Shown piece by piece: positions 24,045-36,237 of a stretch of DNA of 64,000 nt. The notes under the pieces were generated by a model. That model was not told the origin of the DNA. It searched no databases and saw only the letters and a program-made list of their open reading frames with translations. The translations under genes and the position numbers were made by a program. The number at the start of each line of letters is the position of its first letter. Positions within the stretch are counted from its first letter, which is position 1. This DNA is from Corylus avellana (Eukaryota; Streptophyta; Magnoliopsida; Fagales; Betulaceae): assembly GCF_901000735.1 (NCBI RefSeq), contig NC_081542.1, forward strand, positions 27,977,093 to 28,041,092. The letters run 5' to 3'.

Positions 24045-24682
24045 TGTTAGGGGTGAAAACCAATTTTAGATACTCAACGGAATTAATATACCCCTCTTTG
24101 TGCAAATTAAATAGGAACATGGTAGCAAAATAAAAATTAAGCAAACCCACAAGCAAGACACCAAGATTTTTATATGGAAAACCCTTCAATGCGAAGGTAA
24201 AAACTACGGGACCTAATCCAGTTAAATCTTCCACTATCAACAATAATGAGTTTACAATTGTCTTCCTTAGAGAAATATATAGAGGTTATCACCACATCAA
24301 GAACACATGCATTCTTGGATTAAACATAAATTCATCACCCTAAAGTGGATTCCAAAAAGAATAAAGAAAGATCTTACCAAGTAGGTATTAGCAACCAAGC
24401 GATTTGAGAGGAATTCCAACGATCAACACTAGTCAATACGTAGTACTCGTTGTCAGGAGCAACACTCTAAAATTGCATCTAGATCGGACTACAAACAACT
24501 TTTTAATCTCTGACGGATGTGAAAAAAGGCCTAGCTCTCCCTACGATGTGCAGCACTTCTTTCTTTTCTTTTTTTTTTTTCTTTTTTTTTTTTTTGCCTT
24601 TTATATTGCACACAAAGGGTTTGAAACCCTTTGTGCTTATCCACGTGGGTTGATCCCCACATAAAGAGGAACCACCGCAACA
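24045..24682 (-). repeat. 5' LTR of the Copia element
   Basis: A 638-base direct repeat of 19357-19994; it lies upstream of gag on the minus strand and would carry the promoter. Confidence 0.93.
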
Positions 24683-24687
24683 GTGTG

Positions 24688-25000
24688 AGAGATTAATATA
24701 ATATAGTGGGATCTAAACCTATAAGTTTAAGCTTTCGGGTCAACTAGTGGCTTGACATGCTATATTATGAAATCACTTAAAGATTTTTGTAGGTATCAAT
24801 CTACCTAACAAGTGGTATAAGAGCCGATGGTGATGTGTGGGTCAAATGTTTATGGAACGGGAACAATTGAAAATCAAAGATTTGTGACGTTGGTAAAAAC
24901 CCACAAGTGATCTTGGAGAGGACTATATATATGTATAAGGCTTCAAGTGATATAAGAACCGATGGTGATGTGCGGGTCAAATGTTTATGGCACATGCACA
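24688..25000 (+). repeat. Right piece of the older LTR plus a 136-base tandem duplication
   Basis: This continues the LTR cut by the Copia element up to a primer-site-like tggtataagagcc. The segment from aagtggtataagagccgatg (24810) recurs 136 bases later as aagtgatataagaaccgatg (24945), each followed by the same gtcaaatgtttatgg. Confidence 0.65.
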
Positions 25001-25860
25001 AACGAGAGTCAAAGGTGTGTGATGTTGGGGATTGTGACCTAAATCTCAATTGTTTTTATGTTGACATTAAAATGTTTGTAATGAATATAAGTTTTATTTA
25101 CTGATTAAATTATTTGAGCATATGACATATAAATATCTTTGCATGCTTATTAAAAGGTTCATATATAATGTGCATGTGAAAGGTTATAGGGTTACATTGA
25201 CTATGGCTATGGGGTGTGAGTACCGAAATTATCATACAAGGTTTTAGTTCATAATCCTTATAGTTTTAAAATAGAAAAGTTCGCAGTAGGTAATGGAATT
25301 GGGCATTCCACTGAGAAAGATTGTTACAAATTGAATCAAAATGATTTACCTTGATCAAGCAAAGCAAGAGACTTCGGGTTGATGTGTAGGTGTTATGCAT
25401 TGAACGGACCAAGGAGTTGTCTTTCAATAAAATACTATCTATATGGAAATACAATAACTCCTAAAGACTACTTATGACTTTGATTTTAAATCCTGAGAGA
25501 ATCATTGACTCATATGTGAAATGGAGATTGCTTTGATAAACCAAAGGGTGAGATCTATATTACGATCAACAATTCCGGTGTGTTGGGCAATCACATGTAG
25601 TAGTGTTTCTCAAAAGGGACTCAAAATCATTTTCTTTAGAAAGGACAAGAAATTTTCCATTGAGATTAGTCTATTAAATAGTATTGCTCTATTAAAGAAT
25701 AACGTTAAGAAGGAACTTCTCAATATGAAAAAAAGAAGGTAAAAACTAGAGTTTGGCTTGCCTCTTTTATAACCGCCTAAGCGGTTACGGTTAGCAGTTT
25801 TAGATTTTTTCAAAACCGTTAATATTTAACCACCTATATATATACCTGTGAGGAGCTCTT
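25001..25860. other. Repeat-like intergenic DNA, no gene seen
   Basis: AT-rich DNA without long convincing reading frames. Its style (frequent short words seen in plant LTR leaders) suggests an old retroelement, but no LTR pair, primer site or coding domain was recognised. Confidence 0.4.
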
Positions 25861-26160
25861 GTAGGAGCTAGACGCAAAGGGAGAGAGGATGACGGACGGA
25901 GATGGAGGAGAGAAGGACGTACGGCCGGCGGGTTTAGCTGCGGAGGAGACCTCGTGAGAGAGAAAGCTAGTGAGCTTAAGAGAGAGTATATGGGCCAGGT
26001 GGAGAAGAAAAAAAAAAAAAAAAACTTGAGCTTCAACTTGAGAATGGCGGAAGAAAGGAGAAAGAAGGAGAAAAAAGAAAAGGAGGAGTTGGCGGTCAAA
26101 GAGGGAAAGAAAAGAAAAGAAAAGAAAAAAAAAAAAAATCAAGTTCCTCAATTAATGAGG
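25861..26160 (+). repeat. Purine-rich (GA/AAAAG) low-complexity tract
   Basis: Strongly purine-biased plus strand with A runs at about 26008-26025 and 26107-26140. The open frames on both strands here reflect composition, not coding. Confidence 0.7.
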
Positions 26161-26217
26161 CATGGCGCGCTGCAGGGAGAGATGGGACGTGCGTGCGGGG
26201 GTTGGCTCGGGGGGGAT

Positions 26218-26346
26218 CCTAACGTGTCATATGTGGCACGTCAGAATAAGGCTGACGTGCCACATTTGGCAAGTCAATAAAATAATGACGGGCCAAATGT
26301 GGCACGTTAGCCCTATTCTGACATGCCACATATGGCACGTCAATAA
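26218..26346. repeat. Inverted-repeat array of GGCACGT/ACGTGCC units
   Basis: At least four units of about 33 bases alternate in orientation: gtggcacgtcag, ctgacgtgccac, gtggcacgttag and ctgacatgccac...ggcacgtcaataaa. The layout resembles transposase-binding subterminal repeats of CACTA elements, but no terminal CACTA was found beside it. Confidence 0.6.
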
Positions 26347-26349
26347 ATT

Positions 26350-27349
26350 TTTTTTAAAAATTAATATATTTAAATATTTACTTTATAAATATATAAATAA
26401 TTAAATACAATTTATTACATTACGTTAAAATAAATAAATTAAAATTATGTTATAACTAAATTTAATTTTTTGATATTTTATAATGTAATAGGTACGTGTA
26501 TATATATATATATATATACTAAGAAAAGTAGAGGCTTAGAGAAAATTAAGAAATCTAATTCTTTTGATTTAATTAATTGTGGATACTTAACTAGCTTGTG
26601 GGGTTCTAACATGCAAAAGGTTGATATAAATTTGAATAATTTAGTATGATAAACCAAATTTTATTAATATTTGAACTGTCTTTCAAATAAAACTATGACA
26701 ATATAGTTAGGAAATTGCCTAGCATGCAGTACTCAAGGTTTATAAAATTTTATGATTTTCTCTTTAATGTATTTATATTATTAAATTCATAAGATGGCAT
26801 GACATCGCCAAAAGATATTTAGGACGTTGACTGATAAGATAAGTGCATGCCTCTCTCATCATGCAGGCTGCGCGCAGGTAGCAATTAGATTGCTTTAATG
26901 TAGGAAAATGACATTCATAGTAAAATTAAAAGAATTAAAAAAGAAAGAATTGATAAATTAAAAATCAATTTTCCAACCATCTTTTAACAATTTCCATATA
27001 GTGGTGATCAGTGATGAATATACTAAATTAATTTGCAGAACGAAGTGATCGATTAAATATGTCACATATGTTTATGATTATTTCTTCAAGTAAGTAGTTA
27101 TTTTCAAAAGGATCTCTAGCTAGGTCTATATATACGTATACTTAATAATTATACAATTAGTTATTTGAAATAGAATTAATTAATGGAGGGAAGCATGCAT
27201 CATGATCATTATATAATTAACTTAGCTTTATTAATTATATAGCTTAATTATAGCATGCATGTACATGCAATATATTTAATTCTAATGAGAACAATAATTA
27301 ATTGAAAAAAAAAACTAAGGATCATAATCCGGTGCACATTATATAATAA

Positions 27350-27400
<51 letters not shown>

Positions 27401-27590
27401 TACACACAAATGATATACGTAAACTGCATGCCCTTCCAATTGGTATATATATATATATATATACCTAATTGATTAATTAATTAGTTTTCACAAAATTTAA
27501 CTTAAATTCATAAATTATGAATTACTATATTGTTTGTATAAAATTTAATTAATTAATAAATAAAATTATTCACCAGTCATTTTAACATGT
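26350..27590. other. Very AT-rich intergenic DNA with microsatellites
   Basis: No gene was seen. There are (TA)n tracts near 26499-26518, 27384-27402 and 27444-27462 and an (ATT)n run near 27350-27384. Confidence 0.7.
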
Positions 27591-27597
27591 TATTATT

Positions 27598-28172
27598 TAT
27601 TGACCTGTGAAATTTCACATTTCATAAAATATTGACGTGTGAAACTGGCAAGCCAATAATTTCCTGACGTGGCAATTTCACAGGTCAATAAATTTTGACC
27701 TGTAAAACTGCCTCGTCAGAAAATTATTGACCTGGTAGTTTCACATGTCAAGAAATCCTGACCGGTGAAATTGTCAGGTCAGGAAATTTTGGCCTGGTGG
27801 AATATTTTATGATGTGTGAAATTTTCACGTCAGCAAATTTTTGAAGTGCCAATTTCACATTACCACGCCAGAAATTTGTGACGTGGTAATTCCACACGTC
27901 AATATTTGTTGACGTGTTGAAATTTAACACGTCAATAAAATATATAATTTTTAAAGTTTTAAAATTCTCAAAAATTTATTGACGTGGTAATGTCAAACAG
28001 GTCAGAATTTATTGACGTGTGGATATTGCTAGGTCAATAATTATTGACCTGCCAACTTTACCATGTCAAAAAAATATTTATTGATGTGACATTTTACGCT
28101 ATGTCAATAATTAGTGACATGACACAAATTCGTTTACTGTAACTACGTCAGAAATTGATAGTTTTTTTGTAC
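27598..28172. repeat. CACTA-like subterminal array ending in a degraded terminus
   Basis: Some twenty alternating units of TGACSTG and CASGTCA spaced by AT-rich words (for example gacgtggtaattccacacgtc). The array ends in gatagtttttttgta, close to the ctccttttttttgtagtg end of the CACTA terminus at 63578, but with the final gtg changed to cat. I infer a degraded CACTA end. Confidence 0.6.
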
Positions 28173-30092
28173 ATATTGGTTCAAAGATTTCACTTCTAGA
28201 TAATTTAACAAGAAACATGGAATCTCCCAAACAATTTTACCCATTTGGACAATTTTTTTAAAGATTGTATTGCACTTGCACTTCGAGCCAGCCCACCACC
28301 AACGAGGGTCGCCGCCAACCCCTCTAATATTTATAAAAAAATATATATATATATATATAAAATAAAAATAAAAATTATTTGAATTTATTTTATTTTAAAA
28401 AAAGGTTAATCTGAATTTGTTTTATTTTTTAAAAAAAAAATAAAATTAGTTTGATTTAAATATATATAATTTTTATTATAAATATTCTTTTGGGAAAATT
28501 AATTTTTAAAATTTTTTTTTGAAGAGTAACGATATTTAAACAGTGCAAATTAGCGTCAAATTTAAAAAAAGTAACGTGCACACTATTCACATGTACCATT
28601 CCCAAATGTGACATGTTTGCAAAAATGCCACCTTATAGTAACATTTTCTACAAAAAATCTCCCTGTCAAGTCACAAGTCATCTGATCTTTTGATTATACT
28701 TGTTTTTAGCATTTGTCTTTGTTTTTTTAAGGAGGTTTCCGTGTGGGGGCAATGGGAGAATAATTATTTAGACTTTTCGTAGAAGGATAAAGTCTCACGT
28801 GAAAGTCTCACCAATCTTCTTTTTTTACTCAACTAATTTTTTCATTTGCTTTATTTTTGTTTTCTGACTAATTGCTCAATAAAAAGTTAAAGAGACTCTT
28901 CTATCTTTTCAAATCAACCAGAAATAAATGATAAAAAATGTTTAAACGTCTTTTATTTTATTTTGTCATTCTCTTGTATATTTTTTTAAAAACATAATAA
29001 CAAATAATTTAAACACAAAGTACTTTTAAAAATATAAGAAATGAATTAAAAAAAAAAAAATAGCAACACACTCCAGCCCATTGCCATGTCACCTGTGTCT
29101 TTCTTTCTTATCTTGGTATTCCAAAATAGGAATAAATAAATAAATAAATGCGCCCAATACTTTAAAACCAATCACATGGTGTAAGGGATGAGGACCATAA
29201 TGAATAATTGGGTTTATCTTTTGATCGATCGGTGAGGAGAATAGGTAAATGATCCTAAGGTGGAAAGTGTGACACCTTGACAACTTATTAACGTTATTTT
29301 TTGAATATAATAATAGATACAACTGGTGTGGTGGCAATGTCTCATTGGCTGAGATTACTTAGCGTCAATCAAACAAAATATCAACCGCAATGAAGTTTAT
29401 TCTTCCATAGACATCTCATAGGACATAAATATCATACCAATTATATGGGCTTTAGACTTATGGTTTTTCTATATTTGTGACACTTGTCATTCTTAAAAAG
29501 TGAAAAAGCTACAATGAAGAAGCACGCGAGAAGTATTGCCTTGTATAACCATTGGGAGTACGAATACCCTTATTAAACATCTAAACAAACTTCTTAATAA
29601 GCAGTGAAAATTTAGATGAAAATGAACAATGGAAAAAATATTTCTTTCACAGACAATGAATCTAAAGTCCAACCGGTTAGGGTTAACAAAAACCTAATTC
29701 AGACAAACAACTATCACCTCAAAGAGTCGGAAAGAAACCAAAAAGAAAAAAAAAGATCCACTTCATAGACAAAGAGTCTGAAGTCCAGCTGAATCGGGTT
29801 AGACATTAAGCAACCGACCAACAGAAAATTATAAAAAATTACACAAAATAACAAGAAAAAACTCAAAAAATAGCAATTACGATGGAGGAAGGCGTCTGGG
29901 GAAACTGCATGTGGGACCCATGCACTTTTAGTTCGAGTTACCTTTGGCTTCATTTCTCATGTTTTTTTTCGTTATAAAAACAAATTACAGAAAAGCTAAG
30001 CAAATTAAAATGTTTACAGCAACTAAAGATGCCCCGGCCCCATGAATGGTCCTGGTGATCATCAAAACCTTAACTACTAGATAGAAAGTTCA
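28173..30092. other. Intergenic DNA, no gene seen
   Basis: AT-rich with (AT)n near 28340-28360, an (AAAT)n run near 29130-29148 and a weak duplication of a gaatctaaagtccaRcYg word at 29647 and 29768. No domain was recognised. Confidence 0.6.
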
Positions 30093-30103
30093 ATACCATT
30101 ACT

Positions 30104-31900
30104 GTCACGGGGCTAATTTTTTTCACCTTCAACCAGCCACGTGATGGCCCTAAGCAACGCACCACACAGCGCCTTAGGCAGCCAACTCACCCTCACCAAC
30201 TGAGGTTAGTGGAAAGCCAAGCACAGCACAAGCACAGCACACTTACTTTTTACGGGAGCAACACCTCTCAACCTTTACAATTCACTCAACGAATCTGTAC
30301 AAGGACGGACTAGGGTCCACAGCACACTTTGGAGCCCGTAGTCTCAACACCAACTCAGCCCTAAGGCTTACAAGAGATACATGAATGACCCAGCCACCAA
30401 GGCTTTACAAGACAACAATGAAACTCTCACACAGCCCACTGTTTCTCACTACAAAGTCACTCAGCACTCCCCCAAGTGTGTGGCCCTCTTCCACAACACT
30501 TGTCTGTTACAAGCAAACCAAAATCTCCTATCTAGCAGCAAGCAACATCGGCCTCCAGCAGCACTTCGGCAGTCTCCAGCATTCACAAGCCTTCTCTGCC
30601 CTTGGTACTCCTTCAGCTCACTTTGAGCTCTCAAGCTACAGCCAAGCTTTCTCTCTTAGCTTTTCTGTACTCTCCAGCTTCCTGAGACTTTTCAGCCTGC
30701 TCCAACAAGCAGCCATGCCTTGCTTAAATAAGCCCCAGCATGGTTCTCAGCTCATGGCAGTGGGCTGCCACCTGGCTCCAGCCCACTGCACCCAATATAG
30801 CTACCAACAGGCATGCTGCCTCTCTTCAGCATGCCCTGCACCAGCCAACCACGTGTTGCAGGCCCCCTTGGCCCATTTGAATTCGTCCAACCCCTTCAGC
30901 TTGTGCACTGCCACAAGGCAGCCAACTTGTAGCCATCAAGAGGAAGGGCATTGCTGCAGTGGGCTGCCACCTGGCTCCAGCCCACTGCCTGTTGCAGCTT
31001 CACCATTTTCAAAGCAGGACATGCTCCCTGGTCCATCAGCACAAGGCAACTCATTTGTAGCATGCTTTGCTGCAGTGGGCTGCCACCTGGTTGCAGCCCA
31101 CAGCATGGTGCAACATGGTCTCCTCCAGCAAGCAGCCTGCCACCTGGACCATGCTCCTTGGTCCATTTGAATCCAGCCAACGCCCTTGCTTAGCTTGCTG
31201 CCACAAGGCAGCCCTTGCAGCTCCACTGCAAGCTCCAGCTGCACCATTGAGGCTCAGCAAGCTTCCTGCCACTTGTCCAAGTCCTGCAGGCAAGGCAGAA
31301 CACCACTCTGCCCACTGTAGCAGGCAATGATCAGCCATGGGGCTTGGCCAGCGCCCCACACCATCCCACTGCTACACTCAAGGTCATTCAGCCTTCCAAC
31401 TCCACTGCAAGGCAATCATAGCACCCTGGCACAGCAGGTCTTCTTGAACAAGGCAAGGGCACCATGTGGCTGATCCAGCAAGCCACACCATGCTCAACAG
31501 CACCATCACTTGGGCAGGACAGTGCCACCACGTGGCCACTGCCTGCAGGCATTCCAGCATAACTCAAAGGCATCTTGGGCGCCATGTGGCCCCTCTCAGC
31601 AGCATACTGCACCATGGTCCAGACAGACAAGCATACAAGGGCCTGGGCCACGCCCAGCCCACTCACACAAGCCATCCCAGCAATCCATGCGCCCCACAGC
31701 AGCTCTTGGGCCAACAGCAACATGCCCAAGCACCTTGACAGTGCATGGGCTACCACCTTTGATCCTTTGCAGCAAGCTTTAGCCTTCTCCAAGCAGCATC
31801 CTCAACCTTGGCATGCCCCTTCATGCCTTGGCTTAGTGGCCAGCAGGGGTGCAAAGCACTCCACGACTCCACTCTTAATTTGTTGATGAGGGGAGGAGAT
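30104..31900. repeat. GC-rich LTR-like block with internal direct repeats
   Basis: This block is much richer in C and G than its surroundings and begins tgtcacggggc, a common LTR start. The 33-base unit gcagtgggctgccacctggc... occurs at about 30763, 30956 and 31072, and a ccttggYccatttgaat...gccacaaggcagcc segment occurs twice (30867 and 31158). A TATA-like tatttaag lies on the minus strand near 30725, and a purine tract gaggggaggagat sits at 31888-31900. The 8-base word ataccatt occurs at both sides (30093 and 31919), possibly by chance. It could be a solo LTR or a large non-coding retroelement. Confidence 0.45.
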
Positions 31901-31926
31901 ATATTATATAATAATAATATACCATT

Positions 31927-32324
31927 CGGCACAGATGGCTTAATATGGGCCGTTGGCTGCTTTGCTTTGCTTTCTTCATTTTCATAGGCTTCATAAGTTA
32001 GGATCTATTACTTATTCTACCATAGGCCTAAATAGATGGGTTTGTATACTCTAGGCCCAAATGCACTCGGCTCATTTAAGATCCAATCAAATACATTCGG
32101 CACGATGCAATAGTCAATTGAACTAGTTCATATAGTGTGCCTCAAGATTGGGTGGTTTTGAATTAAAATAGAATAATTCTCTGTAATTTTCATATGTTAG
32201 TCTTTGAGGAACAATTTTTTCTTAAATCCAATTTTCCAGAAAAAATTAGAATAGAAAATCAAATGTCATACCATCCTCATCCTAGAAAGCCAAGCTTACC
32301 ATTATCTTCATCTTCTTCTACTTC

Positions 32325-32361
<37 letters not shown>

Positions 32362-33012
32362 ATTAGCTTTACAATAGCTTACTTCAAACATGGGTCAAGT
32401 CACAGACACATGCACCCAAGTTAGGGTTTCCTGCAAAATCTCCAAATACAGTCAAACATTCCCAAATTAGAGTTCTAGCACGACTCTTTTCTATGACAAA
32501 AATGTAGTAGGATTTCTTTTTCTTTTTTTTTCTTTTTTTTTTGCAGGAAATGTAGTGGGCTTTTTTAATTCCATTACTTTTCCATAGTACTATTGTAGAT
32601 CTCCAACCCATTTATAACTCTTTTATAATTTGCCCATAAAATACGAGAAAGAAAAAAGAGTTAATGTAGTAGGCTTAGTAAGGGCATTTTGGGCATCTTA
32701 CTTTCATGGCAGAGAAAGAGCATTGAAAGATAATATCATGTTTGCTTCATGACCAAACACTTATTATTATTATTTTAATTTTATGACGAAGAACTCTCTA
32801 AGGCATGGTTATTTTGTGTACTTACACTAAAGGGCAATTTCTAAACTTGTGCAAGGCGCTCCCCACACAGATTGAGTAAGACTCGGCTTCACCTTGAGCA
32901 TAACTGTAAAGAACTATTTACACCTAAGGAAATTCGAACATTATACCTGGTAGGAATACTATAATGAATTACACACATTATGATTTATTACAAACTCCTC
33001 TAGAACACAATG
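31927..33012. other. Intergenic DNA, no gene seen
   Basis: Contains a (CT)n microsatellite at about 32330-32360 and a T-rich tract near 32517-32540. No domain was recognised. Confidence 0.6.
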
Positions 33013-33198
33013 TTACCTTTTTCTCCACCCTCTTCAACATTGTTATGCTCCTTGCCATTGTTAGATTCCTTGGCTGTGTCATACGATGCATGTAATCCAA
33101 TGACATGAAATAGTAAATCAAGATTATCAAAGTCCACACGCCGAATCATGCGGAAGATGCTTTGTCTATTGACCCAAGGAGAAAAATGTTAATGGTGA
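33013..33198 (-). other. Unidentified short open segment
   Basis: One minus-strand frame reads about 60 residues ending in a stop near 33010, including RMIRRVDFDNLDLLFHVIGL and a charged Glu/Lys/Asn tail. An AG that could be a splice acceptor lies near 33169. The residues look protein-like rather than random, but I do not recognise the family. It could be a last-exon fragment or chance. Confidence 0.25.
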
Positions 33199-33249
33199 TG
33201 GACAACTGTGAACAAGAAAACAGCAAGTTACAGGGGTAAATATTCCTAA

Positions 33250-33735
33250 AATTGTGAGACTATCACAAGAATTAAAAAAATCTTCTCAAACAATAGAAAC
33301 TATCTATGTTTTAAGGGAAAACAATGAAGAAACTCAACTCTGAGTATTCTTTATTGATAAACAAAACAAATAATGAAAACTGAATTGCTAAAGGCTATAA
33401 GTATATATTTATAGCTCAAGACTCGTAGCCCTAAGATAACAATGAAATAAAGTTGGTTTAGAAGTCTATGAAAGAAGACTAAATCAAATAGAAGACTAAC
33501 AAATAACCTAATTTGAACTGAAAAATTGAAAGATAAGATAGAATAACAAACGAACAAAGAAACCTAGTTTAAACAAAAGACTATAAAAGCTAAGATAAGT
33601 GTCTTTGATGTCTATTTGCAGAACAGATGTGCCTGAGTGCACTCAATCGCAGGTACAAGGGCGATCGATTGCACTACCAGAGAAGGGTGCGCTCGATCGT
33701 GCGATCACTCGCATTCACAGGGGGTGATCGGTCGC
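33250..33735 (-). repeat. Probable 3' LTR region of the Gypsy remnant
   Basis: This lies just downstream of the Gypsy integrase on the minus strand and carries a TATA-like ctataaatatatac near 33400 and recurring gatcg-rich words near 33650-33740, as seen in plant LTRs. The boundaries and the partner LTR were not found. Confidence 0.4.
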
Positions 33736-33739
33736 AGTT

Positions 33740-34750
33740 CCAGGGAATATCATCTCAATACTAGGACTTGGGCACTCGTTCGCAACCAATATGCAATCGA
33801 TCGCAGTTCTAGAGACCCTTGTTGCCGCGCGAGTCTTGGATCTCGTCACCATCTTTCGGGGTGTCTTCACGCCACCATCTGTTCGGGTCTTCCTCATATA
33901 ACCCCAAGCCTTCTGGTCTACATCATCTTCCCCAAGTTGGACAAAATTCGACCTCAAATTTGGATCCTCATTGGATGAATCACCTGTGAATGGAACAAGG
34001 TGTTTGACATTGAAAACATCAGACATCTTGATATGGTTAGGCAGCTTCAACTAGTAGGCATTCGAATTGATCTTCTCTATAATCTCTACCGGACCAATCT
34101 TGCGGGCAGCCAACTTATTATATTCTCCAATGAAAAACTTATCTTTAGTTAAAACAGCCCATACAAAATCCCCTCCTCGAACTCTATGGCGCGGTGCTTC
34201 TTATCTGCATCCGCCTTATACTTTGCTGTGAATTTTTGTAAATTCTGAATGGTGAACTTGTGACCTTCCTGTATTTGGGCTATTAAGTCTTCAGCTGTAG
34301 CATGTGTTCGCTTCAAATCCGGAATAGGTACCAAATCCAATGGGGTACAAGGATTACTCCTATAAATGATGGTAAATGGGCTAAGGCTGGTGCTCGGTTA
34401 GTGGAACGGTTGTAGGCGAACTTGGCTTGAAACAATTTCTAATCCCATGACTTGATACGCTCCCCCACCAAACTCCGAAGTAAGGCTCCCAATGATCGGT
34501 TAACGACCTCTGTTTGCTCGTCCATCTGTGGATGATATGCGCTGCTGAAATCGAGCTTTGTATGTGACAACCTCCACAAACATCGCCAGAAGTAGCTAAG
34601 AAACCTTGTGTGGCGGTCGGATACGATAGACAATGGTAGTCCATGGAGGTGATAGACCTCTCTGAAATATAATTGTACTACATTCACCGCATCGGTGGTC
34701 TTCTTACATGCAATGAAATGCACCATTTTTTAGAATCTATCAACAACTAC
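33740..34750 (-). pseudogene. Ty3/Gypsy integrase remnant
   Basis: Minus-strand frames show the integrase core: VVVDRF-stop-KMVHFIACKK, GLPLSIVSDRHTRFLS, then SSAYHPQMDEQTEVVNRSLG, which carries the catalytic Glu. Downstream come the C-terminal parts DKFFIGEYNKLAARKIGP and LPNHIKMSDVFNVKHLVPF, typical of Gypsy integrases. Frames are broken by a stop in place of Ser near 34733, by a frameshift near 34600 and by others. RT and gag are not present to the right, where the sequence changes near 34790. Confidence 0.85.
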
Positions 34751-34789
34751 ATTCTCAACATGCGGCTCGATCAACTTAATTAGCCGAAT

Positions 34790-35640
34790 TTTTTGTTCTT
34801 TTTGTCTTCCTTTGTTATTTTTGTTGTTCTTTTTATCTTCCTTTGTTATTTTCTTATATTTTTGGGGAGAAAATCGCCCTCAATGGCCCCATTTCTTTAT
34901 ACAAATTTACAATATGTCATCACCTACTCACCTTACTATGGACTAGGAGTTGGTTCCGCTGCGATTGGATTCGAGTATGATGCTGAGTCATTCCCTGGCA
35001 ATCAAGGGGTTTTGTATCCTCGGAATCCTCTTCTTCTTTACATTGCCAATTCTAGTGGACCAGGCCTTCGTCAAACATGAGACAAACTGAAGTAGGCCTA
35101 GAGCACAGCTTTAATCCTATATTGTGGGGCCCTCGGTAGATAGGAGAGATGTAATGGGAAGTATATTTTCCTAACAATGAATAAATTGTCTTTTTAGTAC
35201 ACTCAGTGGCACATTAGGATGTAGCTAGATTTTCATCTTACAGCATTCTCATTGCTCTGCCTCCTCCTCCCTCTGTTTGAATTGTTAGTGGAAAGGATCC
35301 TCCCTCGATCCTCCTCCTTTGGTCTCCGTTTGTTAATTTTAGACTTGTTTAGTTTCTTAGTTGTTTTTGGTTTGCTTTATTCCTGTTTATTGTTTAATAT
35401 ATTATATATATATATATATATATAGTTATTGCCTAGAGAGAGAAAAAAAATAGAGAGAAAAATATACATGGAGATATTTGTGCGTTAGCTTAGCATCATC
35501 CGTGATGATTTCTTTAATAGTATGATTACAACTTTGAATTTCTTCCTAACCGCGCAATTATTGAGCTTATTAGTAACCGATAAAGATGAACATATTGTAT
35601 ATTGAAGATAGTGTTGTTGTGCATAATAATAATGAATAAT
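34790..35640. other. Intergenic DNA, no gene recognised
   Basis: An open frame at 34885-35080 (plus) resembles no family known to me and starts just after a T-rich tract. An (AT)n run lies at about 35402-35425. Confidence 0.5.
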
Positions 35641-36180
35641 ACGAAAACAAAAAGAGAGAGAGAGAGAGAGTAAGAGAAAATCGAGACACAAATTTACGTG
35701 GTTCGACAATGTGCCTACGTCCACAGGAGAATTGGACTATATTTTACTATTCAATGATTTAGGGTTACAGCATAACATATTTGTAGGAAAACTTTAATTG
35801 TATGGACATATTTTAAAAAACTTCAAAATATCCTATACCGTACTATACTAGTTTTTCAGTATTACTCTCTATGCCTAAGAGGATATGAGCCACTTGTTCC
35901 AACAAAAGAGTTGTATAAGGACAAATTGAAATTGCAAATCTTCTTGGACATGCATGGCCAGGAAAGTTTGGATAGTAGGTAAGCTGACAGCCAGTGGTTT
36001 ATTTCGTTAAATATTATAGTGATGGTGTTCTATGTATGTTTGTATACTTGTTTCTTTACCCTTGTGCTAAGGACAGATATGTCGCAGCCTTGTTAAGAGT
36101 GGAGACTACTTGGCCAATCATACTAGTATTTTAGTATTACTTTTTATGTCTAAGAATACGAGTCACTTGTCGCAACAATG
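35640..36180. repeat. Fragments of an LTR element with a 60-base direct repeat
   Basis: The word tttacgtggttcgacaatgt near 35693 is typical of plant Copia LTRs; a (GA)n run precedes it. The segment near 35847-35907 (cagtattactctctatgcctaag...cacttgttccaacaa) recurs near 36121-36178. Confidence 0.5.
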
Positions 36181-36237
36181 TTAATTCTCAAAATTATTTT
36201 TCTTCTATTCACAATGCTTTTGTCTTTAACGTTGAAA

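Larger units (their letters stand above)
19357..24682 (-). mobile_element. Complete Ty1/Copia LTR retrotransposon, Tnt1-like, mutated
   Basis: Two 638-base LTRs (19357-19994 and 24045-24682), both starting TGTTAGGGG or TGTTGYGG and ending in the complementary form, enclose gag-pol on the minus strand. The 5-base duplication gtgtg flanks the element at 19352-19356 and 24683-24687. A primer site related to initiator tRNA-Met (tggtatcaacgc) follows the 5' LTR and a purine tract (gagaggaggagat) precedes the 3' LTR. Over the first ~130 bases the LTRs differ at roughly one site in ten, so the insertion is old. Coding stops and frameshifts make it non-autonomous. Confidence 0.95.

Noticed and set aside
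25954..26280. Lys/Glu-rich open frame in the purine tract
   Set aside because: It is a direct reading of GA/AAAAG low-complexity DNA; the opposite strand gives equally long Phe/Leu/Ser frames.
30385..31170. A 261-codon open frame in the GC-rich block
   Set aside because: Long open frames occur there on both strands and in several frames, the sequence is built of repeats, and no domain is recognisable; composition explains it.
34885..35080. Short open frame after a T-rich tract
   Set aside because: No recognisable domain, no splice or start context, and it abuts a broken Gypsy element; too weak for a gene.
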